Shown here: piece by piece, positions 33,288 through 40,894 of the stretch
How positions within the stretch are numbered: position 1 is the stretch's first letter
Layout of the letters: every line of letters starts with the position of its first letter
Assembly: GCA_963701675.1 (NCBI GenBank)
Contig: OY969623.1
Location: 7,750,001-7,814,000, forward strand
Length of the DNA: 64,000 nt
DNA from: G963701675 sp963701675
GTDB taxonomy: Bacteria; Planctomycetota; Planctomycetia; Gemmatales; Gemmataceae
Direction of reading: 5' to 3'
Translations under genes and position numbers: made by a program
The notes under the pieces: generated by a model
Databases searched by the model: none
Seen by the model: the letters and a program-made list of their open reading frames with translations, nothing else
What the model was told of the DNA's origin: nothing

Positions 33288-34163
33288 CTAGTAATCGCCA
33301 CCACCACCGCCGAAGTCGCCGCCGCCGCCCCAATCACCACCGCCGCCTGCATCTCCGCCGGAATCGCCGAAGTCGCCTCCAGAGCCGGTGAAGTCTCGAC
33401 CCTCGTCGGATGCGCCCATGTCGGAAGCGCCCGGTTCATCGGCGTGTGCCGATGAACCACCCCAGCCGCCACCGTACCCGCCGCCGAACATATTGTGATA
33501 CAGCCAGTTCCCCGCGACGGCGCCGAAGAGCCCGCCGAGCATGCCGCTCATGAACCCCCCACCGCCGCCGAAACCAGGACTTCCCGTCGCACCGGCGGCC
33601 CCTTGACCCGAGCGGGAGAAACCGCGAACTAAGGCGATCACCACCCACACGACGCCAAGAACGACAATCGCTGTGCAAAGCCAGCCCTTCAAATCAAGGC
33701 CCTTGCCGACGGGTTGTGGGTCGGGGTTGATGGCTTGTTTGACGTTTCCCTTCATGGTGTTGCGAACGTAGGTGACGCCTTCACGCAGTCCACGATCAAA
33801 TTCTTTCGCCTTGAATCGATCGACAAGTAATTGTCTGAGGCCCGTGATGTCCGCCGGCGTGAACGCTTTCTTTCTTGTTTCCGCTCCAGCGGCGACGAAA
33901 ACGTAGCTCGGTTGCTTGCAAATTAGAACGTAAACGCCGTCCAGTTCCAATTCGCTCGACCGTTTGGCGGCCCAGCCGGCGAAGAACTCGCTCTTGGCTT
34001 TGTCGCTCATTCGCTCGACGTCAGCGCTTTTGTTTTCGGGCGCGGTCTTGAAAGTCTCGATAATGAGGTCTTTCTTGCGCTTCTCCTTTATTGCGTCGAT
34101 GTGTCCATTCGCGTCTTGGACGGCTTGCGCTGAACATGCCGGCATTATCACGCACGTCGGCAT
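33288..34163 (-). CDS. TPM-domain protein with Gly-rich tail, main part (frame broken)
   Basis: Continuation of the gene begun at 34233. The coherent part runs from AQAVQDANGHIDAIKEKRKKDLIIETF. A TPM-type domain (VYVLICKQPSYVFVAAG, LRQLLVDRFKAKEFDRGLREGVTYVRNTM), a membrane helix near WLCTAIVVLGVVWVVIALV and a long glycine-rich tail ending GGGGDFGGGGGDY follow. Such Gly-rich tails are typical of TPM proteins of the YgcG type. The ATG at 34163 is out of frame with the true start. Role unknown; probably envelope associated. Confidence 0.65.
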   Translation of the reverse strand: MPTCVIMPACSAQAVQDANGHIDAIKEKRKKDLIIETFKTAPENKSADVERMSDKAKSEFFAGWAAKRSSELELDGVYVLICKQPSYVFVAAGAETRKKAFTPADITGLRQLLVDRFKAKEFDRGLREGVTYVRNTMKGNVKQAINPDPQPVGKGLDLKGWLCTAIVVLGVVWVVIALVRGFSRSGQGAAGATGSPGFGGGGGFMSGMLGGLFGAVAGNWLYHNMFGGGYGGGWGGSSAHADEPGASDMGASDEGRDFTGSGGDFGDSGGDAGGGGDWGGGGDFGGGGGDY

Positions 34164-34233
34164 GGGTTGCGCCCGCGGCGAGGAGCCAGGCGGCCAGTAC
34201 TCCAGGTATCAGCCCCATGTTGATAGTTTTCAC
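34021..34233 (-). CDS. N-terminal part of the TPM-domain protein, with signal peptide (frame broken)
   Basis: The real N-terminus of the gene below: MGLIPGVLAAWLLAAGATHA is a signal peptide, followed by DVRDNAGMFSA. The family sequence then continues as QAVQDANGHID in the other frame, with the shift at 34127-34133, at a GCGC tetranucleotide. The remainder to 34021 (SRPRREWTHRRNKGEAQ) is out-of-frame. The repaired gene spans 33288-34233, about 314 residues. Confidence 0.65.
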   Translation of the reverse strand: MKTINMGLIPGVLAAWLLAAGATHADVRDNAGMFSASRPRREWTHRRNKGEAQERPHYRDFQDRARKQKR

Positions 34234-34390
34234 AATCTACTCTCCGGATATTTCGGGTGAGCACTCGGTGAACATTTGGTTGTCTCTATCATTATTCGTA
34301 TAAGCAACTCTTCTGTGAAGAGCACTAGATAAGCGCGGTTGCTGGTCCCATTATAGACGGTCCCCCAACCCGACCTTGCGGAAGTGAAGG

Positions 34391-34923
34391 ATGACCAGGT
34401 TTAAGTCAACCACCATCTTGGCCGTGCGGCACCAAGGACGTGGCGCCATCGGCGGCGATGGACAAGTCACCTTGGGCACCGTCGTGATGAAAAGCGACGC
34501 GCACAAGATTCGGCGATTACACAATGGGCGCGTGCTAGTTGGGTTCGCCGGGGCTTCCGCGGATTGCTTCGCGTTGTTGGAGCGATTCGAAGCCAAGCTG
34601 AAGGATTTTCAAGGCAGTGTGCCGCGTGCTGCAACCGAACTGGCCAAGGACTGGCGCATGGATCGAAACCTGCGACGGCTGGAAGCCATGATTCTAGCGT
34701 TGGACAGCGAACATCTTTTGTTGGTTAGTGGAACCGGCGACGTCATCCAGCCTACCGACGGTATCGCAGCCATCGGCTCCGGCGCGCCCTACGCACTAGC
34801 CGCGTCCCGGCGCTCGCCACCCACACCGGTCTCACGGCCGCGCAGATCGTTCGGACTGCTCTGGAGATCGCCGCCGACCTGTGCATTTACACGAATCGGA
34901 ACATTGAGGTTGAAGAGACTTGA
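34391..34923 (+). CDS. hslV: ATP-dependent protease peptidase subunit HslV (frame broken)
   Basis: Proteolytic subunit of the HslUV (ClpQY) protease. The catalytic threonine block is STTILAVRHQGRGAIGGDGQVTLG, with Thr7 becoming the N-terminus after processing, then VVMKSDAHKIRRL and VLVGFAGASADCFALLERFEAKL. After GAPYALAA the uncorrected frame is wrong and runs to 34960, overlapping hslU. Restoring one G at about 34808-34811 gives ALATHTGLTAAQIVRTALEIAADLCIYTNRNIEVEET with a stop at 34921-34923, the expected HslV ending. hslU starts 29 bp later, so the two are an operon. Confidence 0.9.
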
Positions 34924-34952
34924 GGCCTTTAATCGGCACCCAGAGGTAAATC

Positions 34953-36290
34953 GTGTCTGACACGCTGACTCCACGCCAGATCGTCACGGAACTGGATCGC
35001 TATATCGTCGGGCAAGACGCAGCCAAGCGTTCGGTAGCCATTGCGATTCGTAATCGCTGGCGACGGCAGCAGCTTCCCGAAGACCTTCGCAAGGACGTAA
35101 CGCCGAAGAACATCATCATGATCGGTCCGACCGGCGTCGGCAAAACGGAGATCGCGCGCCGACTCGCACAACTTGTGGGGGCGCCCTTCTTGAAGGTCGA
35201 GGCGACGAAGTACACCGAAGTCGGATACCACGGCCGCGATGTCGAAAGCATGATCCGCGACCTGACCGAAATGGCCATCGGCATGGTGCGTCAGGAACAA
35301 CGCGGACTCGTGGAAACCAAGGCAAAGGATCGAGTCAACGAACGACTGCTTGACATGCTCTTGCCGCAAACCGGCACGTGGGATCCTGAAAACACCGAGG
35401 AAAATGAGCGCCGCCAACGGACGCGCGACAAGATGCGTGCTCACCTCGAATCGGGGGAAATGGAAGACAAGCTCGTCGAGTTGTCCGTCGAACAGAAAGC
35501 CGTGCCCGTACAGATCTTCTCGAACATGGGCATGGAACAAATGGATGTCGATTTCCAAAGCATGTTCGAGCGAATCATGCCCAAACAGGCCCAGCAGCGG
35601 CAAATTCCCGTCCGAGAGGCTCGGCGCATCCTGATGGACCAGGAAACGGAGGCTCTCATCGACCGGCAAGTCGTCACGGAAAAGGCTATCGAATTGGTCG
35701 AAAACCAGGGCATCATCTTCGTCGACGAGCTGGACAAGATCTGCGGCCCACCCGCGGCCCACGGGCCGGACGTTTCTCGCCAGGGTGTGCAACGCGATTT
35801 GCTCCCGGTGGTCGAAGGCACCACGGTGAACACACGCTACGGCCCGGTACGAAGCGACCACATTCTCTTCATCGCGGCCGGGGCGTTTCATCAATCCAAA
35901 CCGTCGGACCTGATGCCGGAACTGCAGGGCCGATTTCCGATTCGCGTGGAGCTTACCGATTTGAATCGGGACGACTTTCTGCGGATTCTGACCGAGCCCA
36001 AGCACGCACTAACGAAGCAGTACGCAGAACTTATGGCGACTGAGGGCGTGACCCTCACATATTCAAAGGACGGCATTGAAGCGCTCGCCGACGTTGCGTT
36101 CGAAGTCAACCGAACGACACAGAACATCGGCGCCCGCCGTTTGCACACGATCCTGGAACGCGTTGTGGAGGAGATCAGCTTCAACGGTCCCGATCTGGAA
36201 AACAAGCGCGTCAAGATCGACGGCGCCTACGTCCGAGGGAGACTTGCTGAAGTCTTGGAAAAGGAAGATTTATCCAAGTTCATTCTTTGA
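34953..36290 (+). CDS. hslU: ATP-dependent protease ATPase subunit HslU
   Basis: 445-residue AAA+ unfoldase that feeds proteins to HslV. The start is GTG 34953 with AGAGGT upstream. Conserved parts: TPRQIVTELDRYIVGQDAAKRSVAIAIRNRWRR, Walker A GPTGVGKT (residues 58-65), pore and nucleotide segment VEATKYTEVGYHGRDVESMIRDL, the I-domain (about 110-230), Walker B GIIFVDELDKI, sensor I ILFIAAGAFH, sensor II TTQNIGARRLHTILER and the C-terminal tail EDLSKFIL that docks into HslV. The reading frame is intact. A 358-codon antisense frame over this gene is a shadow. Confidence 0.96.
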   Translation: MSDTLTPRQIVTELDRYIVGQDAAKRSVAIAIRNRWRRQQLPEDLRKDVTPKNIIMIGPTGVGKTEIARRLAQLVGAPFLKVEATKYTEVGYHGRDVESMIRDLTEMAIGMVRQEQRGLVETKAKDRVNERLLDMLLPQTGTWDPENTEENERRQRTRDKMRAHLESGEMEDKLVELSVEQKAVPVQIFSNMGMEQMDVDFQSMFERIMPKQAQQRQIPVREARRILMDQETEALIDRQVVTEKAIELVENQGIIFVDELDKICGPPAAHGPDVSRQGVQRDLLPVVEGTTVNTRYGPVRSDHILFIAAGAFHQSKPSDLMPELQGRFPIRVELTDLNRDDFLRILTEPKHALTKQYAELMATEGVTLTYSKDGIEALADVAFEVNRTTQNIGARRLHTILERVVEEISFNGPDLENKRVKIDGAYVRGRLAEVLEKEDLSKFIL

Positions 36291-36309
36291 TGTGTTGTTG
36301 AGAGCAGCG

Positions 36310-37029
36310 TTATAGCGGCGTCAGACAATGATCGACGACCCACCGATTGACGTCACGCAGCATGTCGGGATGTAATCGGTGTGTGGCAGGGTAAGTGTGC
36401 ATCTCGACCGCTGTGCCGGCGGTGTAGAGCGCCAGGAAGTCACGGCGTGCGATTGACAGCGGGGCGCGGGCATTGGCGATGCCGTGACCGATGAAAATCC
36501 GGAAGTTTCGGACCTGGGGCAAGTGGAAAAGTGGGCCCTGCCGGCGCGGCATAGTACCGTTGAGCGCGATCACACCACCGAACTTCTTGGGATGCCTCAA
36601 GCCCAGGCGATAGGCCGGTGTCGCGCCTTCGCAGAATCCGGCGAGATAGATTCGCTCCGAGTGGACGTGGTAGTCACGCCGCGTCTGTTCCACGGCGCGA
36701 AAAACGTAATCCTCGACATAAGCGTCGCACAGGCCATTCGGGTCCCACGTAAACCCGACCCGATTGCCGTTACGGGCGATGGCTGGTTGGGGTCCGCGAA
36801 GGCCGATACAGATGAAGTTTCGACGACTTAATCTTGGGGCCAATTCGAGGATTTGCTCCTCACACCCCGCGTGGCCGTGAAGGAACACCAGCAGTGGGTA
36901 TGGATAGTTCGGCTCGTACCCGGAAGGCAGAAAAACACGTACCGGCAGCCGCTGCGGCGTGAATACCTCGGACGTGTAGAATCCTTCGGCGGGCCGGGGC
37001 GTTAGCGCACTGAGTTTTGTAGTCGGCAT
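36310..37029 (-). CDS. Alpha/beta-hydrolase with cysteine in the nucleophile elbow
   Basis: 239 residues from the ATG at 37029 (MPTTKLSALTPRPAEGFY); the frame extends upstream without similarity. The fold is that of small carboxylesterases/phospholipases: RVFLPSGYEPNYPYPLLVFLHGHAG with the oxyanion strand, a nucleophile elbow reading YLAGFCEGATPAYRLG, an acid region near FIGHGIAN, and His in YPATHRLHPDML. The elbow has Cys where most esterases have Ser; dienelactone hydrolases also use Cys here. Substrate unknown, cytoplasmic. Confidence 0.72.
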   Translation of the reverse strand: MPTTKLSALTPRPAEGFYTSEVFTPQRLPVRVFLPSGYEPNYPYPLLVFLHGHAGCEEQILELAPRLSRRNFICIGLRGPQPAIARNGNRVGFTWDPNGLCDAYVEDYVFRAVEQTRRDYHVHSERIYLAGFCEGATPAYRLGLRHPKKFGGVIALNGTMPRRQGPLFHLPQVRNFRIFIGHGIANARAPLSIARRDFLALYTAGTAVEMHTYPATHRLHPDMLRDVNRWVVDHCLTPL

Positions 37030-37404
37030 GGTTTCCGTCTTGTCAGAGGTAACGATTATTCGGGAGGCAGGGCTTGTGCATCCGTGTCCTGCCTGAATTT
37101 CATTGCTTGCCCAGATTTCACTCAAGAGCCTGCGAAAGTCTACTTTTGGTTGTAGTGGGTGTCAACGCAGGCCGGCGCGGAACTACACAAAAAGCCCCGC
37201 TTTTTTCGAGATTCGCTACGGACTGCAACGGTTAGGAGAAGTGCACAGGAACACGAAGATTTGGACGGATAGTTGCGGCTGAATGGTCGCAACGGAAATC
37301 ATGCCGTGGACCGCTTCGAAGTCGGCCGAAGTGGATCGTTTGACGGTTAGAACCGCTCCAGATTCCGCGGGCGAGATTGGGTGTGAAATATCTCGCCAGC
37401 TGCA
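37030..37404. other. Intergenic region with one hairpin and no supported gene
   Basis: 375 bp between two minus-strand genes. Near 37189-37205 there is a terminator-like hairpin. The rest has no frame with a ribosome site or family similarity; a 35-codon ATG frame near the right end is not convincing. Confidence 0.5.
37189..37205 (-). terminator. Short hairpin flanked by A and T tracts
   Basis: AAAAAGC and GCTTTTT pair around CCC. On the minus strand it ends in a U-rich tract, as in Rho-independent terminators, 200 nt past the receiver gene's stop. The stem is short, so strength is uncertain. Confidence 0.4.
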
Positions 37405-37779
37405 TTAACCGAGGTGGCGGCGCACAACACTAAGCATGGCAGGCTGGCCCAACGCCGCTTTCCCAAAACCGGGCACGGCGCCGGCGGCAACGGCATCGCG
37501 CTGTGCGTCCTCGTAATTGCTCACCAGCATCACCGGTATGGCGGGAAGCGTGTTGTCCGCGCGGATCTGTTTGATTAGCTCCATTCCCGATGTCCCGTCG
37601 GCATCGAAAACGCGGTTGACGAGCACGAGGTCGACTGGGGTCGTTCGTAGATGCTCCATGGCGTCTTCGATGTTGTCGACTGGATGTACGTCCGCTTCAA
37701 AATGCTGGCGGAGCATCAAGGAAATGCCTTGATGATCCGCGCCACATTGCCCGACGCTCAGGACTCGCTTTTTCGACAC
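37405..37779 (-). CDS. Degenerate receiver-domain protein lacking the phospho-acceptor Asp
   Basis: 124 residues from a GTG at 37779, preceded by GGAGATC about 8 nt upstream; the open frame to 37932 has a Ser-rich, unlikely N-terminus. The domain has the CheY pattern: KKRVLSVGQCGADHQGISLMLRQ, then PVDLVLVNRVFDADGTSGMELIKQIR, IPVMLVSNYEDAQRDAVAAGAVPGFGKAALG. The usual phosphorylated Asp in DLVLLDxxLP is Asn here (VLVNRVF), while the late Lys (GFGK) is kept. It probably signals without aspartate phosphorylation. No output domain or kinase is adjacent. Divergent from ygfZ across 82 bp. Confidence 0.72.
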   Translation of the reverse strand: MSKKRVLSVGQCGADHQGISLMLRQHFEADVHPVDNIEDAMEHLRTTPVDLVLVNRVFDADGTSGMELIKQIRADNTLPAIPVMLVSNYEDAQRDAVAAGAVPGFGKAALGQPAMLSVVRRHLG

Positions 37780-37861
37780 AGTTTGATCTCCGAGTGCTAA
37801 ACCATTACCTCTATCATAGGCATCAGTAACACTCGGCGATCGGGAACGAGGACCACCGAAA

Positions 37862-38857
37862 GTGAATCTACTCGACGAATATGAAATCGCCCGAACCGCG
37901 GCCGTGCTGTTTGACACTTCGGACCGCGGCAAGATCGAGGTTGCGGGGCCCGACGCATGCTCTTTCCTTCACAACCTTTCCACCAACGACGTGAAGCAGC
38001 TGGCAATCAATTCCGGATGCGAGGCATTTTTCACGACCGGTCAGGCGAAAATCGTCGGCTACGGCGTTATCTATCGGACAGGGACCGACGAATACTGGCT
38101 TGACACAGACCCGGATACGGCGCCGCGCTTAGTCGAGCACTTAAACCACTTTCACATCACCGAACGACTGGAGATCATCGACCGAACATCGGAATTCGCC
38201 CAGTTCCATATCGCGGGACCGAAAGCCGAGGCCCTCTTGCAGACCCTGGCGGCCGGCGTTTCCGGTATGGCGCAATTGCAATCCATCGAGGCGGCCATTG
38301 CGGGGATCACATGCCGGATTCGACGGCATGATGTAATGGGGCTAACCGGCTTTGACATTCTGTGTGCCGCGGAATCGTCCGATGCATTGCGGAACGCCCT
38401 TCAACCAAACGGTTCGCCGCACGATAGCCCCACACTCTATCAACTGCTACGAATCGAGGCCGGGACGCCGCAGTACGGCATTGATATCGACGACACCAAT
38501 CTTCCCCAGGAAGTCGGGCGTAGCGACGCGACCGTCAGCTTCACGAAGGGTTGTTACATCGGGCAGGAGACTATCGCCCGAATTCGCACCTATGGCCACG
38601 TCAATCGTACATTGTGCGGCCTGCGGCTTGCGGAAAATCGAAGTGTTCCGGCAGGATCGCTCGTATTCCACGGCGGCAAGGAGGTGGGCCGGGTTACATC
38701 TTCCATTGTGTCCCCGCAAGTTCGAACCGGTATCGCGCTGGCATACCTGCGTCGAGGCAGCTCCGACCCCGGAACGACGGTCGTGGTTGCCGCCGACGGG
38801 GCTTCGATTCCTGCCGAAGTGGTGGAACTGCCCTTCGTGAATTACCGGAACACGTAA
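37862..38857 (+). CDS. ygfZ: Folate-binding protein YgfZ / GcvT-like
   Basis: 331 residues starting at a GTG at 37862. The signature KGCYIGQETIAR (near residue 230) is the folate-dependent motif of YgfZ/IBA57, which helps build or repair iron-sulfur clusters in radical-SAM and related enzymes. N-terminal block FDTSDRGKIEVAGPDACSFLHNLSTNDV and LRIEAGTPQYGIDIDDTNLPQEVG are also family-like. It is not a glycine-cleavage T protein, since no other gcv genes are near and the KGCYxGQE motif is decisive. The 3' end overlaps the convergent CPBP gene by 16 bp. Confidence 0.88.
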   Translation: MNLLDEYEIARTAAVLFDTSDRGKIEVAGPDACSFLHNLSTNDVKQLAINSGCEAFFTTGQAKIVGYGVIYRTGTDEYWLDTDPDTAPRLVEHLNHFHITERLEIIDRTSEFAQFHIAGPKAEALLQTLAAGVSGMAQLQSIEAAIAGITCRIRRHDVMGLTGFDILCAAESSDALRNALQPNGSPHDSPTLYQLLRIEAGTPQYGIDIDDTNLPQEVGRSDATVSFTKGCYIGQETIARIRTYGHVNRTLCGLRLAENRSVPAGSLVFHGGKEVGRVTSSIVSPQVRTGIALAYLRRGSSDPGTTVVVAADGASIPAEVVELPFVNYRNT

Positions 38858-39861
38858 GTGAGCAACGCGATGCATGAAATCGCGTTGAACAGGGCATGGG
38901 CCACGATGGGACCCACCAGGCTTCGTGTCCGGTAAGCGACATATCCGAGTCCGAGACTGAAAACGAACAGCGCGGCCGGTGTGGGCCAGACGTTGCTGTG
39001 ACCCGCCGCGAACAAGAGCGACGAAGCATAGATTCCTCGGGCGGCAGCGGCGTCGGGAATAATGGCGCGCACGGCACGATCGCAAAAGAAGTACCCCGGA
39101 ATCAAGAGCGCGACAAGCAACGCCGGCGCGGCGTGGTCGATGATCAATGGAAACCATGCGGGGTCGCCCCACAGCGGAAGTTCGACGTTGTTCCGGGGCC
39201 AGCCGCGGAGAAACGCGAGAAACAGGGCCCAACTGAGCACGACAGTACCGGCACGAGGCCAACGCACCAGCCAGGGCTGAAGAATTCCACGAAATAGCAG
39301 TTCTTCTCGCACCGGCGCGGCTATCGCCGCGGAGAACGTGATCAGTGCCCACAAAGAAATGTCGGGTTGTGATTCAAACAATCGGATGAGGGGGTGGTCC
39401 GCCGGTACGGCGCCGTGCCATCGTGAGTACCATCCTTTGAGATGGTAGTTAAGGTATATCACTGGCATGGCAAGGAAAAACCAAACCAGGTAAGAAAGGA
39501 TAAGGTTTACTCCCAGCCGGTTCGTGTGCAGGCCCATCTGGTACGGTCGAGCATTGCAACTCAGCCGCAAATACGCCAGAATTCCCGCCAATTCAACGGG
39601 AAAAAGCACCATATGCCATTGGAGCCATTGCACATGATTGCGGCTGAGACTATCGACGGTCAACTCGATGACGACGTAAACCCAGAGAAAGACGACGAAG
39701 ATTTCCCACCCATTCCACGGCACGGCGAATCGGCGCTGGGGCGGCAGCCACCGACGGCGTCGCCAGCGGACGAACCAAACGGCCGCCACCACAAACCCGG
39801 CGCCCCAGGCAATGGTGAGCCAACCGAGTAACTCGCCCCAATTATCGTGCTTTGTGGGCAT
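38842..39861 (-). CDS. CPBP-family intramembrane metalloprotease
   Basis: 339 residues with about eight membrane helices. The family motifs are EELLFRGILQPW (EExxxR, residues near 190) and a second motif with conserved His in SLLFAAGHSN; a further PIVAHALFNAI follows. These resemble Rce1-type CAAX proteases and bacteriocin-immunity proteins of the membrane. Substrate is unknown. No bacteriocin gene is nearby. Confidence 0.85.
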   Translation of the reverse strand: MPTKHDNWGELLGWLTIAWGAGFVVAAVWFVRWRRRRWLPPQRRFAVPWNGWEIFVVFLWVYVVIELTVDSLSRNHVQWLQWHMVLFPVELAGILAYLRLSCNARPYQMGLHTNRLGVNLILSYLVWFFLAMPVIYLNYHLKGWYSRWHGAVPADHPLIRLFESQPDISLWALITFSAAIAAPVREELLFRGILQPWLVRWPRAGTVVLSWALFLAFLRGWPRNNVELPLWGDPAWFPLIIDHAAPALLVALLIPGYFFCDRAVRAIIPDAAAARGIYASSLLFAAGHSNVWPTPAALFVFSLGLGYVAYRTRSLVGPIVAHALFNAISCIALLTYVFR

Positions 39862-40105
39862 GTGCCAAACGGTGTCCGCAGTAATGGTCTCGGTGTATCC
39901 TACACTCAGACCGGGATTCGGATCGCGTGATTGTTGGTATTCATGAAGCGTAGTGAATCAGGACACGGCTATCAGTTAAGAACCTCGGACAAGGTTTTTG
40001 TGCTGATTGTGTTCAGTCTTATCCTAATCGTGAAAATTGCAATGATGTAGGTTCAAAAACTACGCACTCTGAAGTAGCACCAAATCCGACGAGCAAAAGT
40101 CGAAC

Positions 40106-40894
40106 GTGGCAACCATACTTGACAAAATCGTCGCAAGCAAACGCCAGGAAATCCAGGCTGCCATTGAACGTACACCGGTTGCCGATCTCGAAGAACGACT
40201 CGCCGATGCGCCGCCGGCCCGGCCGTTCCGTGCCGTTTTGGACACACCTGGAACGATACAGGTCATCGCCGAGGTGAAGAAGGCATCACCGTCCGCAGGC
40301 GTTCTACGGGAGGATTTCGATCCGGTCGAGATCGCGTTTACTTATGAAGTCCACGGCGCTTCCGCGATCAGCGTGCTCACCGATGAACCGTTCTTCCAGG
40401 GCGCCCTTGCCTATTTGTCCGCCGTTCGCCATGCGGTTCGTCCGCCGGTGCTACGAAAGGACTTCATTCTGGATCCTTATCAATTAATCGAAGCCCGAGC
40501 CGCTGGCGCCGACGCCGTTCTGCTCATCGCGGAGATTCTCGAAGACGATCGGCTGCAATCTCTTCTCAAAGAAACGAAATCGCTTGGCATGGAGGCGCTG
40601 GTGGAACTATACGACGACGAGAACCTGTCCCGCGTTCTTGACAGCGGCGCCCGGTTGATCGGTATCAATAACCGCAACCTGCGAACCTTTGAAACGAGTT
40701 TGAATCACACGCTGAAATTGGCCGAAGGGCTCCCGTCGGATTGTTGTTTGGTGAGCGAGAGTGGAATCCGCACGCGGGATGACGTGTTACGCCTGCAGGC
40801 GGCGGGCGTTCGCGCCATCCTCGTGGGCGAGACGCTCATGCGGGCCCCGGACATCGGCGCCAAACTGGATGAACTTCGGGGCGTAGGGCCATGA
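40106..40894 (+). CDS. trpC: Indole-3-glycerol-phosphate synthase
   Basis: 262 residues, start GTG 40106. It closes the indole ring in tryptophan synthesis. Family blocks in order: ILDKIVASKRQEI, VIAEVKKASPSAGVLREDFDP (catalytic Lys), VLTDEPFFQGALAYL, PVLRKDFILDPYQLIEARAAGADAVLLI, MEALVELYDDENLSRVLDSGARLIGINNRNLRTFET and LVSESGIRTRDDVLRLQAAGVRAILVGETLM. No other trp gene is next to it, which is common in planctomycetes. Its 3' end is overlapped by 108 bp by the convergent GT87 gene. Confidence 0.95.
   Translation: MATILDKIVASKRQEIQAAIERTPVADLEERLADAPPARPFRAVLDTPGTIQVIAEVKKASPSAGVLREDFDPVEIAFTYEVHGASAISVLTDEPFFQGALAYLSAVRHAVRPPVLRKDFILDPYQLIEARAAGADAVLLIAEILEDDRLQSLLKETKSLGMEALVELYDDENLSRVLDSGARLIGINNRNLRTFETSLNHTLKLAEGLPSDCCLVSESGIRTRDDVLRLQAAGVRAILVGETLMRAPDIGAKLDELRGVGP

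Noticed and set aside
34929..36005. A 358-codon antisense frame over hslU.
   Set aside because: hslU is complete and strongly conserved on the plus strand; the antisense frame mirrors its codon bias and shows no domain.
36310..37404. A small plus-strand gene of 35 codons near 37300.
   Set aside because: No ribosome site or family similarity; it ends inside the intergenic gap.
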